A stretch of DNA of 64,000 nt from Roseibium sp. (lineage in GTDB: Bacteria; Pseudomonadota; Alphaproteobacteria; Rhizobiales; Stappiaceae): contig JAEPML010000023.1 in NCBI GenBank assembly GCA_017643925.1, forward strand, positions 1 through 64,000, in the 5' to 3' direction. Positions 50,355-59,266 of the stretch are shown here, in pieces (within the stretch, counting starts at the first letter, position 1; each line of letters opens with the position of its first letter). The position numbers were made by a program, and so were the translations under genes. The notes under the pieces were generated by a model, which was not told the origin of the DNA, made no database searches, and saw only the letters and a program-made list of their open reading frames with translations.

Positions 50355-51467
50355 ATGGGTCCGTTCCCGCACGACGCACCGCCCGCCCAGATCACCCCGC
50401 AGAACCCTGCAGGCACCGACGGTTTCGAGTTCGTGGAATTTGCGCACCCGGAACCGGAGAAGCTCGACGCCCTCTTCCGCAAGATGGGCTACACACCGGT
50501 TGCCAAACACGCCTCGAAGAACATCACTCTCTACCGCCAGGGCGACATTACCTATGTCCTGAACGCGGAGCCGGGCAGCCATGGCATGAAATTCGTCGAC
50601 GAGCACGGCCCCTGCGCCCCGTCGATGGCCTGGCGCGTTGTTGACGCCCAAAAGGCCTATCAGCACGCGGTTGCACGCGGCGCGACACCCTACGAGGGCA
50701 ACGACAAGACGCTTGATGTTCCGGCCATTGTCGGCATCGGCGGGTCGCTTCTCTATTTTGTCGATACCTATGGTGACAAGGGTTCGGCCTATTCCGACGC
50801 GTTCGAGTGGCTCGGCGAAGTTGACCCGAAGCCGGAAGGCGTCGGCTTCTATTATCTCGATCACCTGACCCACAATGTCTATCGCGGCAACATGGACAAG
50901 TGGTGGGACTTCTACCGCGATCTCTTCAACTTCAAGCAGATCCACTTCTTCGACATTGACGGGCGGATCACCGGTCTCGTCAGCCGTGCGATTACCAGCC
51001 CCTGCGGCAAGATCCGCATCCCGCTGAACGAATCCAAGGACGACACCAGCCAGATCGAGGAATATCTGCGCAAGTACAAGGGCGAGGGCATTCAGCACAT
51101 CGCCGTCGGCACGGATGACATTTACCAGGGCACCGACCAGCTGGCTGCAAACGAGCTGAAGTTCATGCCGGGCCCACCGGAAACCTACTACGAGATGTCC
51201 CACAAGCGGGTGAACGGCCATGACGAGCCGATCGAGCGCATGAAGCGCCACGGCATCTTGATCGACGGCGAAGGGGTGATCGATGGTGGCATGACGAAGA
51301 TCCTCCTCCAGATCTTCTCCAAGACAGTCATCGGCCCGATCTTCTTCGAGTTCATTCAGCGCAAAGGGGACGAAGGCTTCGGTGAAGGCAACTTCCGCGC
51401 CCTGTTTGAATCCATCGAGGAAGATCAGATCCGCAGAGGCGTCATCAAGACCGAAGCTGCTGAGTAA
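50355..51467 (+). CDS. hpd: 4-Hydroxyphenylpyruvate dioxygenase
   Basis: A 370-residue non-haem iron enzyme of tyrosine catabolism, converting 4-hydroxyphenylpyruvate to homogentisate. Two vicinal-oxygen-chelate halves are seen. The iron ligands are the His in LDHLTHNVYRG, the His in GIQHIAVGTDDI and the Glu in IFFEFIQRKG near the C-terminus. GAGGAG precedes ATG 50355. It is divergent from an AsnC regulator and ends at a strong terminator, so it is monocistronic. No homogentisate dioxygenase gene lies in this window. Confidence 0.94.
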   Translation: MGPFPHDAPPAQITPQNPAGTDGFEFVEFAHPEPEKLDALFRKMGYTPVAKHASKNITLYRQGDITYVLNAEPGSHGMKFVDEHGPCAPSMAWRVVDAQKAYQHAVARGATPYEGNDKTLDVPAIVGIGGSLLYFVDTYGDKGSAYSDAFEWLGEVDPKPEGVGFYYLDHLTHNVYRGNMDKWWDFYRDLFNFKQIHFFDIDGRITGLVSRAITSPCGKIRIPLNESKDDTSQIEEYLRKYKGEGIQHIAVGTDDIYQGTDQLAANELKFMPGPPETYYEMSHKRVNGHDEPIERMKRHGILIDGEGVIDGGMTKILLQIFSKTVIGPIFFEFIQRKGDEGFGEGNFRALFESIEEDQIRRGVIKTEAAE

Positions 51468-51490
51468 CTCCCACGAACCCGGCAGCTTCG

Positions 51491-51528
51491 AAAAAGGCCG
51501 CGCTCCTGATCGGTGGCGCGGCCTTTTT
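51491..51528 (+). terminator. Intrinsic terminator after the HPPD gene
   Basis: AAAAAGGCCGCG (51491-51502) and CGCGGCCTTTTT (51517-51528) form a 12-bp stem with a 14-base loop, ending in a T run, about 25 bases after the HPPD stop. This is a strong Rho-independent terminator and may work on both strands. Confidence 0.9.
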
Positions 51529-51619
51529 GCGTTTTTTTCGGAAGATGCGATCAACAGGATCGTTCCGGGTCAAAAACTCAAAAAAGTTTACCGAAAAATC
51601 TCTATTGTAAGCCCCTGAA

Positions 51620-51798
51620 TCAATTACCATTTCCGCTCCATCCAGATTCTTGAGCCAATTTCTTCGACCATTTTTTCAAAACAATGCGGAAGAAGCTTCC
51701 TCGGCGAGGGTTTTAGTTTACAGAGGCTGCCGAGAGGCCCTCTGTTGCATTGTCTAAGCACAAACTTTTTACCTCCGCGCTCGCGCGGAGGTTTTTTT
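51620..51798 (+). ncRNA. Probable small RNA ending in a strong terminator
   Basis: No protein gene is visible between the HPPD terminator and gshB, yet a clear plus-strand terminator lies at 51771-51798: ACCTCCGCG / CGCGGAGGT with a 4-base loop, then seven T residues (51792-51798). Upstream stems are CCTC/GAGG (51699-51702 and 51706-51709) and CAGAGG/CCTCTG (51721-51726 and 51739-51744). The HPPD transcript should already have ended at 51528, so a separate RNA is implied. The 5' end is uncertain: TTGAGC at 51650-51655 could be a -35, but the -10 is poor. It may belong to a rhizobial alpha-r family; I could not confirm which. Confidence 0.55.
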
Positions 51799-51952
51799 GT
51801 CCAAAGCCGCGATCTGACAGGCCAGGCGCTTGCCACAGCGCCGTAACGAACTCTCCGATGCACTCCCGGACCAAGCGAACCGCGGATCCGGGACCTCATT
51901 TGCCCAGGCGGAAAGACACGAAAAAGAAATCGAACTCGAGTGAGTGAATAAG

Positions 51953-51973
51953 GTCCCGGCTCAGGGCCGGGAC
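51953..51973. repeat. REP-like palindrome upstream of the gshB stop
   Basis: GTCCCGGC (51953-51960) pairs with GCCGGGAC (51966-51973) around a 5-base loop, about 40 bases past the gshB stop on the minus strand. It resembles the palindromes at 48038 and 49567 in style, though with a different core, and could end the gshB transcript. The 51799-52014 region otherwise shows no gene. Confidence 0.55.
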
Positions 51974-52014
51974 GGCAATTTCAACCAAGAAATTCGCCTG
52001 CAGTCTGCGCCTGG

Positions 52015-52959
52015 TTATGCAGCAGCCTTTTCTTCCAGAACATCCCAGACCATCGCCGCAACATCCGGGCCGCCGAGGTTCTGAATGGCGCGGATGCCTG
52101 TCGGTGCGGTGACATTGATTTCGGTCAGCATGCCATCAATCACGTCGATGCCAACCAGAATGAGACCTTTTTCACGCAGGGACGGGCCAAGGCGGGCGCA
52201 GATTTCGCGTTCGCGGTCTGTGAGGTCGCTGTCTGTCGGGGCGCCGCCACGGACCATGTTGGAACGCAGGTCCCCTTCGGCAGGGACACGGTTGACCGCA
52301 CCGGCGAACTCACCGTTCACCAAGAGGATGCGCTTGTCGCCATGCTTGACGTTCGGCAGGAACTGCTGGATCACCCAGGGTTCGCGAAAGGTCGCGTCGA
52401 AGAAATCATAGAGCGAACCGTAGTTGAGATCGTCCCGCGTGATCCGGAACACTGCGGCCCCGCCGTGACCGAATAGCGGCTTCATGACGATGTCGCCATA
52501 TTCCTCGCGAAACAGATCGATCTCGGCGCGGTCCTTGGTGATCAGGGTCGGTGGCATCAGGTCGGGAAACTCGGTCACAAACAGCTTTTCCGGTGCATTC
52601 CTGACTTCGGCCGGATCATTGACCACCAGCGTATCGGGGTGAACTTTCTCCAGCATATGCGTCGCGGCGATATAGGACAGGTCAAACGGCGGGTCCTGGC
52701 GCATCAGCACCACGTCAATGTCGCGCATGTTGAAGCGCTGGCGATCGCCGAGGTCGAAATGGTTGCCCTTCTCGTCCCGGACCGTCACCGGTTCCAGCGC
52801 GCAAAAGACCTCGTTGCCGCGCTGCGCCAGGCGGTCGGGCGTATAGTGAAACAGCTGGTGTCCGCGCTTCTGCGCTTCCAGCATCATTGCAAAGGCACTG
52901 TCGCCAGCAATGTTGATGGTCGAGATGTGGTCCATCTGGACCGCTACTTTCAAGGCCAT
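52015..52959 (-). CDS. gshB: Glutathione synthetase
   Basis: A 314-residue ATP-grasp ligase that joins glycine to gamma-glutamylcysteine in the last step of glutathione synthesis. Visible family features are MDHISTINIAGDSAFAMMLEAQ at the N-terminus, RQDPPFDLSYIAATHMLE, the ATP-binding VMKPLFGHGGAAVFRI and the metal-ligand segment DVIDGMLTEINVTAPTG. Length and order match bacterial GshB. It follows rsmI and yraN on the same strand, an arrangement conserved in many proteobacteria. Confidence 0.95.
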   Translation of the reverse strand: MALKVAVQMDHISTINIAGDSAFAMMLEAQKRGHQLFHYTPDRLAQRGNEVFCALEPVTVRDEKGNHFDLGDRQRFNMRDIDVVLMRQDPPFDLSYIAATHMLEKVHPDTLVVNDPAEVRNAPEKLFVTEFPDLMPPTLITKDRAEIDLFREEYGDIVMKPLFGHGGAAVFRITRDDLNYGSLYDFFDATFREPWVIQQFLPNVKHGDKRILLVNGEFAGAVNRVPAEGDLRSNMVRGGAPTDSDLTDREREICARLGPSLREKGLILVGIDVIDGMLTEINVTAPTGIRAIQNLGGPDVAAMVWDVLEEKAAA

Positions 52960-53092
52960 AAGGCAACTCCCGGCGGGGGCGCAGATCAGCGCTCAGGGAT
53001 TTCAGATCGGTTGGTCCAGATATGCGGTTCCGCTTCGGCTTTGTCCAGAGGTCGAAGGAGGGTCAAGAAGAGACATTCTGCCACCGCCAAGC

Positions 53093-53479
53093 TTAGTCCC
53101 GCCCGTCAAACGCGTTTTCGATCCGCTCCGGCAGGGCCCAAGGGCGGATCACGATCACATCGAAGCGCATCGTGAAAAATCCTGCCTTTGGATGCTCGGT
53201 GACGAAAATGCGGGCGGCATTTGCAATTCGTCTCTGGCTGGCTGGTGTTACCGCCTCCAGTGCGGCTGCACGGGTTTTCCGCGCCTTCACTTCAACAAAA
53301 GCCACGGTCTTGCGTTTTTTGGCGATCAGATCGATTTCACCGGCCCGGGTCTTGTACCGACGCTTCAATATGCGCCAACCGGTCAGGCGCAGATACCATG
53401 CCGCCCAACTTTCCGCGGAATGTCCGCGTGCGTGTGCCTTGCGCCGCCGCTTCGATCCTGACGCGTCGCCACTCGCCAC
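53093..53479 (-). CDS. YraN-family (UPF0102) endonuclease-like protein
   Basis: A 128-residue protein with the restriction-endonuclease-like fold of UPF0102. The core has GEIDLIAKKRKTVAFVEVKAR, giving the Asp, Glu-x-Lys (PD-(D/E)xK) metal-site pattern. The N-terminus is unusually basic (KRRRKAHARGHSAESWAAWYL). Proteins of this group are thought to act on nucleic acid, but no activity is settled. It starts two bases after the rsmI stop and is coupled to it. Confidence 0.92.
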   Translation of the reverse strand: MASGDASGSKRRRKAHARGHSAESWAAWYLRLTGWRILKRRYKTRAGEIDLIAKKRKTVAFVEVKARKTRAAALEAVTPASQRRIANAARIFVTEHPKAGFFTMRFDVIVIRPWALPERIENAFDGRD

Positions 53480-53481
53480 CT

Positions 53482-54393
53482 CTAGTCTCCGGCTTTCAGA
53501 TCAAGGGCTCGCTTGTAAACCTCGTTGCGGTCCAGTCCGGTCGCCTTGGCGACCGTCTTGGCTGCGGCACTGACCGGCATATCGGAAAGGGCCTCGCGCA
53601 ACAGGTCGTCAAGATCGGATGCATCGGCCTCCGGCCTGTCTTCCGGTGGCCCGGTCAGAATGACGATTTCACCCTTGAGCGGCCGATCAGCAAGACGATC
53701 TGCCAGTTCGGCAAGCGTGCCCCGTTCGAACGTCTCGAAGCGCTTGGTCAGCTCCCGCGCCACGACAGCTTCACGTTCGCCGCCCAGCACGTCAGCCATG
53801 AGTTCCAGTGTTGCGCCGGTCCTGTGTGGAGATTCGAAGAAGATCAGCGTGGCTGGAATGCCGGCCAAGTCCTGGAGGCGTTTCGTCTTCGGTCCACCCT
53901 TCTGGGGCAGGAAACCGGCGAAAAGAACCGTGTCGCTCGGCAGGCCCGAGCCCACAAGACCGGCAAGTGGGGCGGAGGCTCCTGGTATAGGGATCACCCT
54001 GAAGCCCTCGGCAACCACATCCCGCACCAGCCGGTATCCCGGATCGGAGACAAGTGGTGTGCCTGCATCGGACACAAGCGCAACCGCGCGCCCGGCTTCA
54101 AGTTCCGAAAGGATCTTCGGGCGCTGTTTGTCGGCATTGTGCTCGTGATAGGGGAGCAGGGGTGTTTTCAGGCCGAATTTCTGCGTCAGGGTGCTTGTAA
54201 CACGGGTGTCTTCGCAAGCGATGATGCTGCTCGCGGCAAGGGTCTCGAGTGCACGGACCGTTATGTCACCCAGATTTCCAATGGGCGTCGAGACGATGTA
54301 AAGCGCCGGCTCAAGATTGGGCGCGGCAAAGGCGTGCTCTGAAAGGCTGAAACGGTTCCTGTCCGTTGGCCTGTGCTGTGAGTCGTCTGCCAA
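53482..54393 (-). CDS. rsmI: 16S rRNA C1402 2'-O-ribose methyltransferase
   Basis: A 303-residue tetrapyrrole-methylase-fold enzyme that methylates the ribose of C1402 in 16S rRNA using S-adenosylmethionine. The conserved STPIGNLGDITVRALE, CEDTRVT and SDAGTPLVSDPG motifs are all present, and GASAPLAGLVGSGLP completes the family pattern. It leads the rsmI-yraN-gshB run and is divergent from an LpoA-like lipoprotein gene. Length is normal. Confidence 0.95.
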   Translation of the reverse strand: MADDSQHRPTDRNRFSLSEHAFAAPNLEPALYIVSTPIGNLGDITVRALETLAASSIIACEDTRVTSTLTQKFGLKTPLLPYHEHNADKQRPKILSELEAGRAVALVSDAGTPLVSDPGYRLVRDVVAEGFRVIPIPGASAPLAGLVGSGLPSDTVLFAGFLPQKGGPKTKRLQDLAGIPATLIFFESPHRTGATLELMADVLGGEREAVVARELTKRFETFERGTLAELADRLADRPLKGEIVILTGPPEDRPEADASDLDDLLREALSDMPVSAAAKTVAKATGLDRNEVYKRALDLKAGD

Positions 54394-54592
54394 GAAGTCC
54401 CCTTTCCAACCGGCCGCCTGGCCGGAATTTCACCTACAAGACACCCAAATCTGTCCTTGCGCTACTCGCAGACTGCAACCGATGCAAGGTAAATCCACTG
54501 TTCATAAGGCAGAATTTCGCCGGAAAGGCTGCAAAAACTGGACATGCCCACAACGAATACGTAAGTCTTTGCCGGAGGGCGGGTTGTAAAAT

Positions 54593-55816
54593 ATGGCAAG
54601 TGGAATGCGGGGCAAAATCGTGCATCAGCACAGACGGTTTTTTCTGAAAACGGCGCTGGCCGGCACCGGCTCGGTATTGTTGTCCGGCTGCATGGGATCA
54701 ACCCTTGGCAATCTGCCCGCCGGGCAGGTCCAGCCAGGTGAGCAGCCGCTGACGACCGGTGAAGTCATCGGAACAGGCGGTGTGCGCGTCGGCCTGCTGC
54801 TCCCCCTGTCCAGCAAGGGCGGCAGCACATCGATCGGCACGGTCTTCAAGAATTCCGCAACACTTGCCCTGCAAAGTTTCCCGAGCGCGGACGTTCAGCT
54901 TCTGGTGAAGGATACCGGCGGGACCGCGGAAGGCGGACGCGCCGCAGCACAGGCGGCAATCGCGGAAGGTGCTGAACTGATCCTTGGCCCGATTTTTTCA
55001 CCCGCCGTTTCCGGCGCAGGCACCGCCGCCCGGGCAACCGGCGTCCCCGTGATCGCCTTTTCGACCGACACTTCCGTCGCCGCACGCAATGTCTACCTTC
55101 TCAGCTTCCTGCCGGAAGGCGACGTCAAACGCATCATCGGCTATGCCAACAGCCAGCAGAAGAGTTCCTATGCGGCGCTTATTCCGGACGGCACCTACGG
55201 CGCAGTCGTCGAAGCCGCTTTTCGCCAGGAAGTCGGGCGGGGCACAGGCCGGATCGCATCGATCCAGCGTTACAAGATGACCGGTTCCGACACATCCGAC
55301 CTGGTCGCAAAGACAAACGCGCTCAAACCGGTGATGAACAATATCGATGCGCTGTTTGTTCCGGCCGGAGGCGGTGTCCCGGCCCTGGTCGTTCAGACGC
55401 TGGTCAGCCAGAATGCCAATCTTGGGCGGGTCAAATTGCTCGGCTCTGGTCAGTGGGATACACCACAGGTGAAGAACAACCCGGTACTTGCCGGTTCCTG
55501 GTTTGCCGGCCCTGACGACAAGGGCTTTGCAGCATTCGCCCAGCGCTACCAGAGCACTTTTGGCGCAATACCACCCCGCAATGCCAGCCTGGTTTATGAC
55601 GGCGTGACCCTGGCAGCAGGCCTGATCCGGTCTGCCGGACAACAGCGCTTCCAGCAAAGCATCCTGACAAATCGCGACGGCTTCATCGGCATTGACGGAT
55701 TGTTCCGCTTCCAATCCAATGGACTTAATCAACGCGGTCTGGCCGTCTACCAGATTACCGGCAAGGGGACGCAGGTGATTTCACCCGCGCCCCGCGATTT
55801 CCGCAGCGGGTTCTAG
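54593..55816 (+). CDS. LpoA-like penicillin-binding protein activator lipoprotein
   Basis: A 407-residue lipoprotein. A basic N-terminus leads to a hydrophobic segment ending in the lipobox LLSGC (about residues 29-33). From about residue 60 the protein has a periplasmic binding protein (type I) fold: VGLLLPLSSKGGSTSIGTVF, LILGPIFSPAVSGAG and YGAVVEAAFRQEVGRG. This resembles the LppC/LpoA group that activates PBP1A in the outer membrane; alphaproteobacterial forms lack the N-terminal TPR part. It is divergent from rsmI, which is the conserved neighbourhood. ATG 54593 has GGAGGG 13 bases upstream, somewhat far; ATG 54605 is an alternative start. Confidence 0.85.
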   Translation: MASGMRGKIVHQHRRFFLKTALAGTGSVLLSGCMGSTLGNLPAGQVQPGEQPLTTGEVIGTGGVRVGLLLPLSSKGGSTSIGTVFKNSATLALQSFPSADVQLLVKDTGGTAEGGRAAAQAAIAEGAELILGPIFSPAVSGAGTAARATGVPVIAFSTDTSVAARNVYLLSFLPEGDVKRIIGYANSQQKSSYAALIPDGTYGAVVEAAFRQEVGRGTGRIASIQRYKMTGSDTSDLVAKTNALKPVMNNIDALFVPAGGGVPALVVQTLVSQNANLGRVKLLGSGQWDTPQVKNNPVLAGSWFAGPDDKGFAAFAQRYQSTFGAIPPRNASLVYDGVTLAAGLIRSAGQQRFQQSILTNRDGFIGIDGLFRFQSNGLNQRGLAVYQITGKGTQVISPAPRDFRSGF

Positions 55817-55845
55817 GCCGGGTCAACCGCCACCATCGGGAGTTT

Positions 55846-57081
55846 GTGCGTAAGATGTTGCGTGGCAAGGATATTGTCCTGATCATAAGCGGTGGCATCG
55901 CCGCCTATAAGTCCCTGGATCTGATCCGGCGTCTGAAGGAGCGTGGCGCCCGGGTTGTGCCCGTCATGACGAACGGCGCGCAGGAATTCATTACGCCTCT
56001 GGCTGTGGGAGCGCTGAGCGCAGAGAAGGTGTTCACGAACCTGTTCGACCGGGAAGCAGAACATGATGTCGGCCATATTCGACTTGCCCGCGATCATGAT
56101 CTGATCCTGGTTGCCCCGGCAACAGCCAACCTGATGGCGAAAATGGCACACGGGATCACCGACGATCTCGCCACAGCCGTGTTGCTGGCGACCGACAAGC
56201 CCGTGCTTGCGGCCCCGGCCATGAACCCGAAGATGTGGCTGCACGAGGCCACGCAGCGAAATCTGGAGACGCTCACGGAACGGGGTATTTCGTTTGTCGG
56301 CCCGGCTTCGGGCGAGATGGCCGAACGCAATGAATCCGGCGTCGGACGGATGAGTGAACCGCTTGAGATCGTCGCCGCCGCTGAGGCCGTTCTTCGCGAG
56401 GAGGCCATCAAGGCAGGTTCGCTGCCGCTTGCAAACAAGCATGTTCTGATTACTTCCGGACCAACCCATGAGCCCATTGACCCGGTCCGCTTTATTGCCA
56501 ACCGGTCTTCCGGCAAGCAGGGCCATGCGCTGGCCAGGGCCGCCTTTGAAGCCGGTGCGCGCGTGACGCTTGTTTCCGGTCCGGTGGACCTTCCGGATCT
56601 GGCCAACATCACCACGATCCACGTCGAGTCAGCCGCTGCCATGATGGCCGCGGTCGAGGATAATCTGCCTGCGGATATCGCTATCATGGCAGCCGCCGTT
56701 GCCGACTGGCGTGTTGCCAGCGAGGGCGCGCAGAAGATCAAGAAGGATGGCAGCGGCAAGCCGCCCGCTCTCGAGCTTACGGAAAATCCGGACATCCTGG
56801 CCACGATCGGGCACCAGAAGAACCTCAGACCCCGTCTTTTGATCGGCTTTGCCGCCGAAACCCAGGACCTCCTGAAAAACGCCCGTTCCAAGCTGGAACG
56901 CAAGAACGCGGACTGGATCATAGCCAATGACGTCAGCCCGGAAACCGGGGTCATGGGTGGTGACGCCAATACGGTCCGTCTCGTCAGCCAGGAGGGTGTC
57001 GAGGACTGGCCCCAGATGGACAAGGCGGAAGTCGCCCGAAAAATCATTGCCCGCGCAGGAGACGCCCTGAACCAGACCTGA
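55846..57081 (+). CDS. coaBC: Bifunctional phosphopantothenoylcysteine decarboxylase/synthetase
   Basis: A 411-residue fused enzyme making 4'-phosphopantetheine for coenzyme A. The N-terminal CoaC flavoprotein half shows SGGIAAYKSLDLI, the catalytic His in GHIRLAR, and the PAMNPKMW substrate motif. The CoaB half from about residue 195 has TSGPTHEPIDPVRFIANRSSGKQG and AAAVADWRV. The frame starts with GTG at 55846 or, more conservatively, ATG at 55855; the ribosome-site spacing fits neither perfectly. Genes for coaBC and dut are usually adjacent in this group; here DODA, OmpA-like and Cys-rich genes lie between. Confidence 0.95.
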   Translation: MRKMLRGKDIVLIISGGIAAYKSLDLIRRLKERGARVVPVMTNGAQEFITPLAVGALSAEKVFTNLFDREAEHDVGHIRLARDHDLILVAPATANLMAKMAHGITDDLATAVLLATDKPVLAAPAMNPKMWLHEATQRNLETLTERGISFVGPASGEMAERNESGVGRMSEPLEIVAAAEAVLREEAIKAGSLPLANKHVLITSGPTHEPIDPVRFIANRSSGKQGHALARAAFEAGARVTLVSGPVDLPDLANITTIHVESAAAMMAAVEDNLPADIAIMAAAVADWRVASEGAQKIKKDGSGKPPALELTENPDILATIGHQKNLRPRLLIGFAAETQDLLKNARSKLERKNADWIIANDVSPETGVMGGDANTVRLVSQEGVEDWPQMDKAEVARKIIARAGDALNQT

Positions 57082-57093
57082 GCCCGGGAAAAT

Positions 57094-57882
57094 CTACTTC
57101 CCGAACCTGAAATAACTCATGCTGATCGAGCCATATTCATAGCTGCGATGCAGGAGCTCAGCATCGGCATCCGGTTCTGCGGCCCCGAAGGCAAAGAACA
57201 ACGGGAGCAAGTGCTCTTCCGTTGGATGGTTGCGCCGGAAATCGGGCGCCGCCTCAAGGTCTTCAAAATAGCCGATTGATCGGGTCTGCAACCCGTTGTC
57301 CAGCCAGTCGTCGAACCTGGTCGCCCACTGAGGTGGCGGAGAGCCTTGAGGCTGAAAAGCGCGCAGATTGTGCGTGGTACTGCCGGACCCGATGATCAGT
57401 ACACCCTTGTCCTTCAGCGGTGCCAGAACCCTGCCGAGTTGATAGATGGATCCTGGTGTACTGCCTCTCGGAATGGAGAGGGCCATGACGGGGATCTCGG
57501 CGGACGGAAACGCGAGAGAAAGCGGTACCCAGGCGCCGTGATCCAGACCCCTGCGGCTGTCCAGCTCCACATCATATCCGGCCTCTTCAAGAAGCCGTGC
57601 CGCTTCATCGACAAGGTCTTCGTCCGCAAATGCAGGATAGGAAATGTCGTAAAGAGGTGCCGGAAAGCCCCCAAAATCATGATAGGTCGGCAATTGCCCA
57701 GGTGCGGACAATTTGAGATCGCGGGTTTCCCAGTGTGCGGACAGGATCAGGATCCCGGCCGGAGCGCTGCCTTCCTCCGCGAATGATTTCAGAAACCGGC
57801 TCGCGGATGTGTCTTCAAGCGCCAGTGTGGGCGCGCCATGAGCGAAAAACACCGGGGCTGGTCGATTTACGGTTTCCGGCAC
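57094..57882 (-). CDS. Class III extradiol ring-opening dioxygenase (DODA type)
   Basis: A 262-residue member of the LigB/YgiD-like extradiol dioxygenase family. Metal-site His residues are in FFAHGAPTLA, LSAHWETRD and GLDHGAWVPL, and the catalytic His lies in GSTTHNLRAF. Members open catechol-type rings such as DOPA. The substrate here is unknown. It is convergent with coaBC with only 12 bases between the stops and lies before the OmpA-like gene. Confidence 0.9.
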   Translation of the reverse strand: MPETVNRPAPVFFAHGAPTLALEDTSASRFLKSFAEEGSAPAGILILSAHWETRDLKLSAPGQLPTYHDFGGFPAPLYDISYPAFADEDLVDEAARLLEEAGYDVELDSRRGLDHGAWVPLSLAFPSAEIPVMALSIPRGSTPGSIYQLGRVLAPLKDKGVLIIGSGSTTHNLRAFQPQGSPPPQWATRFDDWLDNGLQTRSIGYFEDLEAAPDFRRNHPTEEHLLPLFFAFGAAEPDADAELLHRSYEYGSISMSYFRFGK

Positions 57883-57987
57883 TGTGCCACTCCTTCAAAC
57901 GGGTCCAGACTCAAAGATAAAACCTTTTTTGCCCGGGTTTAGTCTCCCGATCGGAAATTGACCGTCCAGCATTCTTTGACAATCGAC

Positions 57988-58016
57988 CAAAAAATCGCCC
58001 CGGCAAGACCGGGGCG
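57988..58016 (-). terminator. Intrinsic terminator for the OmpA-like gene
   Basis: On the minus strand CGCCCCGG and CCGGGGCG (57996-58003 and 58009-58016) form an 8-bp stem with a 5-base loop, then a run of U residues (57988-57994). It is about 40 bases past the OmpA-like stop. Confidence 0.9.
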
Positions 58017-58053
58017 TTTTCGTGTTTCGTGGCCTGCTGGAAACCAGCAGCTC

Positions 58054-58635
58054 TTAGCGGTAGCCGACGTTGATCAGCTGCACGCGCCGATTGACCGCTG
58101 CATCGGGGTTCGCCGGGTCGCGAAGCTGTTCCTCTCCCAGACCAACGGCAAACAGCGTTTCGCCGGTAACCTGGAAAGTTGTCACGAGTGCTTCGCGGAT
58201 CGCCTTTGCACGCCGGATGGAAAGTTCCAGATTGTATTCACGCGCGCCTTTGGCGTCGGTGTGTCCGACGATGTAAAAGGTCTGACCCTGCAGGTATGGC
58301 GTGTGAAGCGCATCGGCGATCAAACCGACTGCCTCGTAGGATTCAGGTCGAATGCGCGCGGAATCAAAATCAAACGTGATTTCGATATTGAACTGGCGCA
58401 AGGAGGCCAGCTTGTCAGCGAGCGGCAGGTTTTGCGGCGAATTGGCACCAGGATAGCGCGCGATGTTGTCAAACGCGGCCTTCTGGAGTTCGTCCGCGCT
58501 GACGTCGACCTTCTGTTGCGCGCCCTGAAGCGAGTTGATGATCTGATTGCGGCTCAGTTCTGTCTGGGCAGTCGCAGCACTGAATGAGGTTGCGACAAAG
58601 GCGGCCGAAATACCGGCCAGAAGCATTTTTTTCAT
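58054..58635 (-). CDS. OmpA-family peptidoglycan-associated protein
   Basis: A 193-residue secreted protein with a signal peptide (MKKMLLAGISAAFVATSFSAATA) and a C-terminal OmpA domain (about residues 85-190). The diaminopimelate-binding pattern is visible in FDFDSARIRPESYEAVGLIADAL, GHTDAKGAREYNLELSIRRAKAI and VGLGEEQLRDP. No lipobox is seen, so it is likely a soluble periplasmic or beta-barrel-free protein holding the cell wall. A 23-base gap separates it from the Cys-rich gene upstream. Confidence 0.9.
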   Translation of the reverse strand: MKKMLLAGISAAFVATSFSAATAQTELSRNQIINSLQGAQQKVDVSADELQKAAFDNIARYPGANSPQNLPLADKLASLRQFNIEITFDFDSARIRPESYEAVGLIADALHTPYLQGQTFYIVGHTDAKGAREYNLELSIRRAKAIREALVTTFQVTGETLFAVGLGEEQLRDPANPDAAVNRRVQLINVGYR

Positions 58636-58658
58636 CGAAATTCTCCCGAAACCCGGCC

Positions 58659-59078
58659 TTAACGGTATCCGGCCAGATCAATGGCCGTGTTGCACTTGTC
58701 GCTGACGGAACGCTGCGCTTTCAACAGGCAACGCAGCACATGACCGGCACCGGCCTTCACGCCCTTGCACAGCCTGCGCGCATCATTGTTGCAGATCTTT
58801 GGTGCGGCAGCCTGGGCTGCGAGGCGTTCCTCGATCAGGGAGCGGACTACCACACGGTCTGCGTTGCACTTCTGAGACACTTTCGATTGGTTCTGGTCGA
58901 GGCACTGTCCAATGCCGTTATTGGCAAGCGTTGCGGACTTGCAGTATTTGTCGATGTCCTTGCCGCAGCTGGCCGACAAAATCTTGATCGCCTCGGCAAA
59001 ACCCACCGTTTGCGCGAATGCGGCAGGTGCTGCGAGCAGCAGCAATCCCGTCGTGAATGCAAAAATCAAACGTCGCAT
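58659..59078 (-). CDS. Secreted Cys-rich repeat protein
   Basis: A 139-residue protein with a signal peptide (MRRLIFAFTTGLLLLAAPAAFA). The mature part has two copies of a repeated pattern: a Cys-x4-5-Cys pair, then a later CL with Asn or Lys, and a final C at a fixed spacing (SCGKDIDKYC...GQCLDQNQSKVSQKC and ICNNDARRLC...LRCLLKAQRSVSDKC). This matches the Cys-rich Golgi (GLG1)-type repeat seen in some bacterial exported proteins. The function is unknown. It is probably co-transcribed with the OmpA-like gene downstream and the pair may act in the envelope. Confidence 0.8.
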   Translation of the reverse strand: MRRLIFAFTTGLLLLAAPAAFAQTVGFAEAIKILSASCGKDIDKYCKSATLANNGIGQCLDQNQSKVSQKCNADRVVVRSLIEERLAAQAAAPKICNNDARRLCKGVKAGAGHVLRCLLKAQRSVSDKCNTAIDLAGYR

Positions 59079-59266
59079 ATTATCTATCTCCCTGCACGGG
59101 TAGGTACCCCGGATAAACTTCCGATACGGCAGAGTGTTTCAGGAGATGACAACGACTTCAAGTCGTTACTGCTCCTCCGTCAGGTGTAAATCTGGTCCCA
59201 TCGTTTCTTGACAAGACCGACCGAATATCGTCCATCGCCTCTTGAGCAAACAGCCGGGGCCCATCG

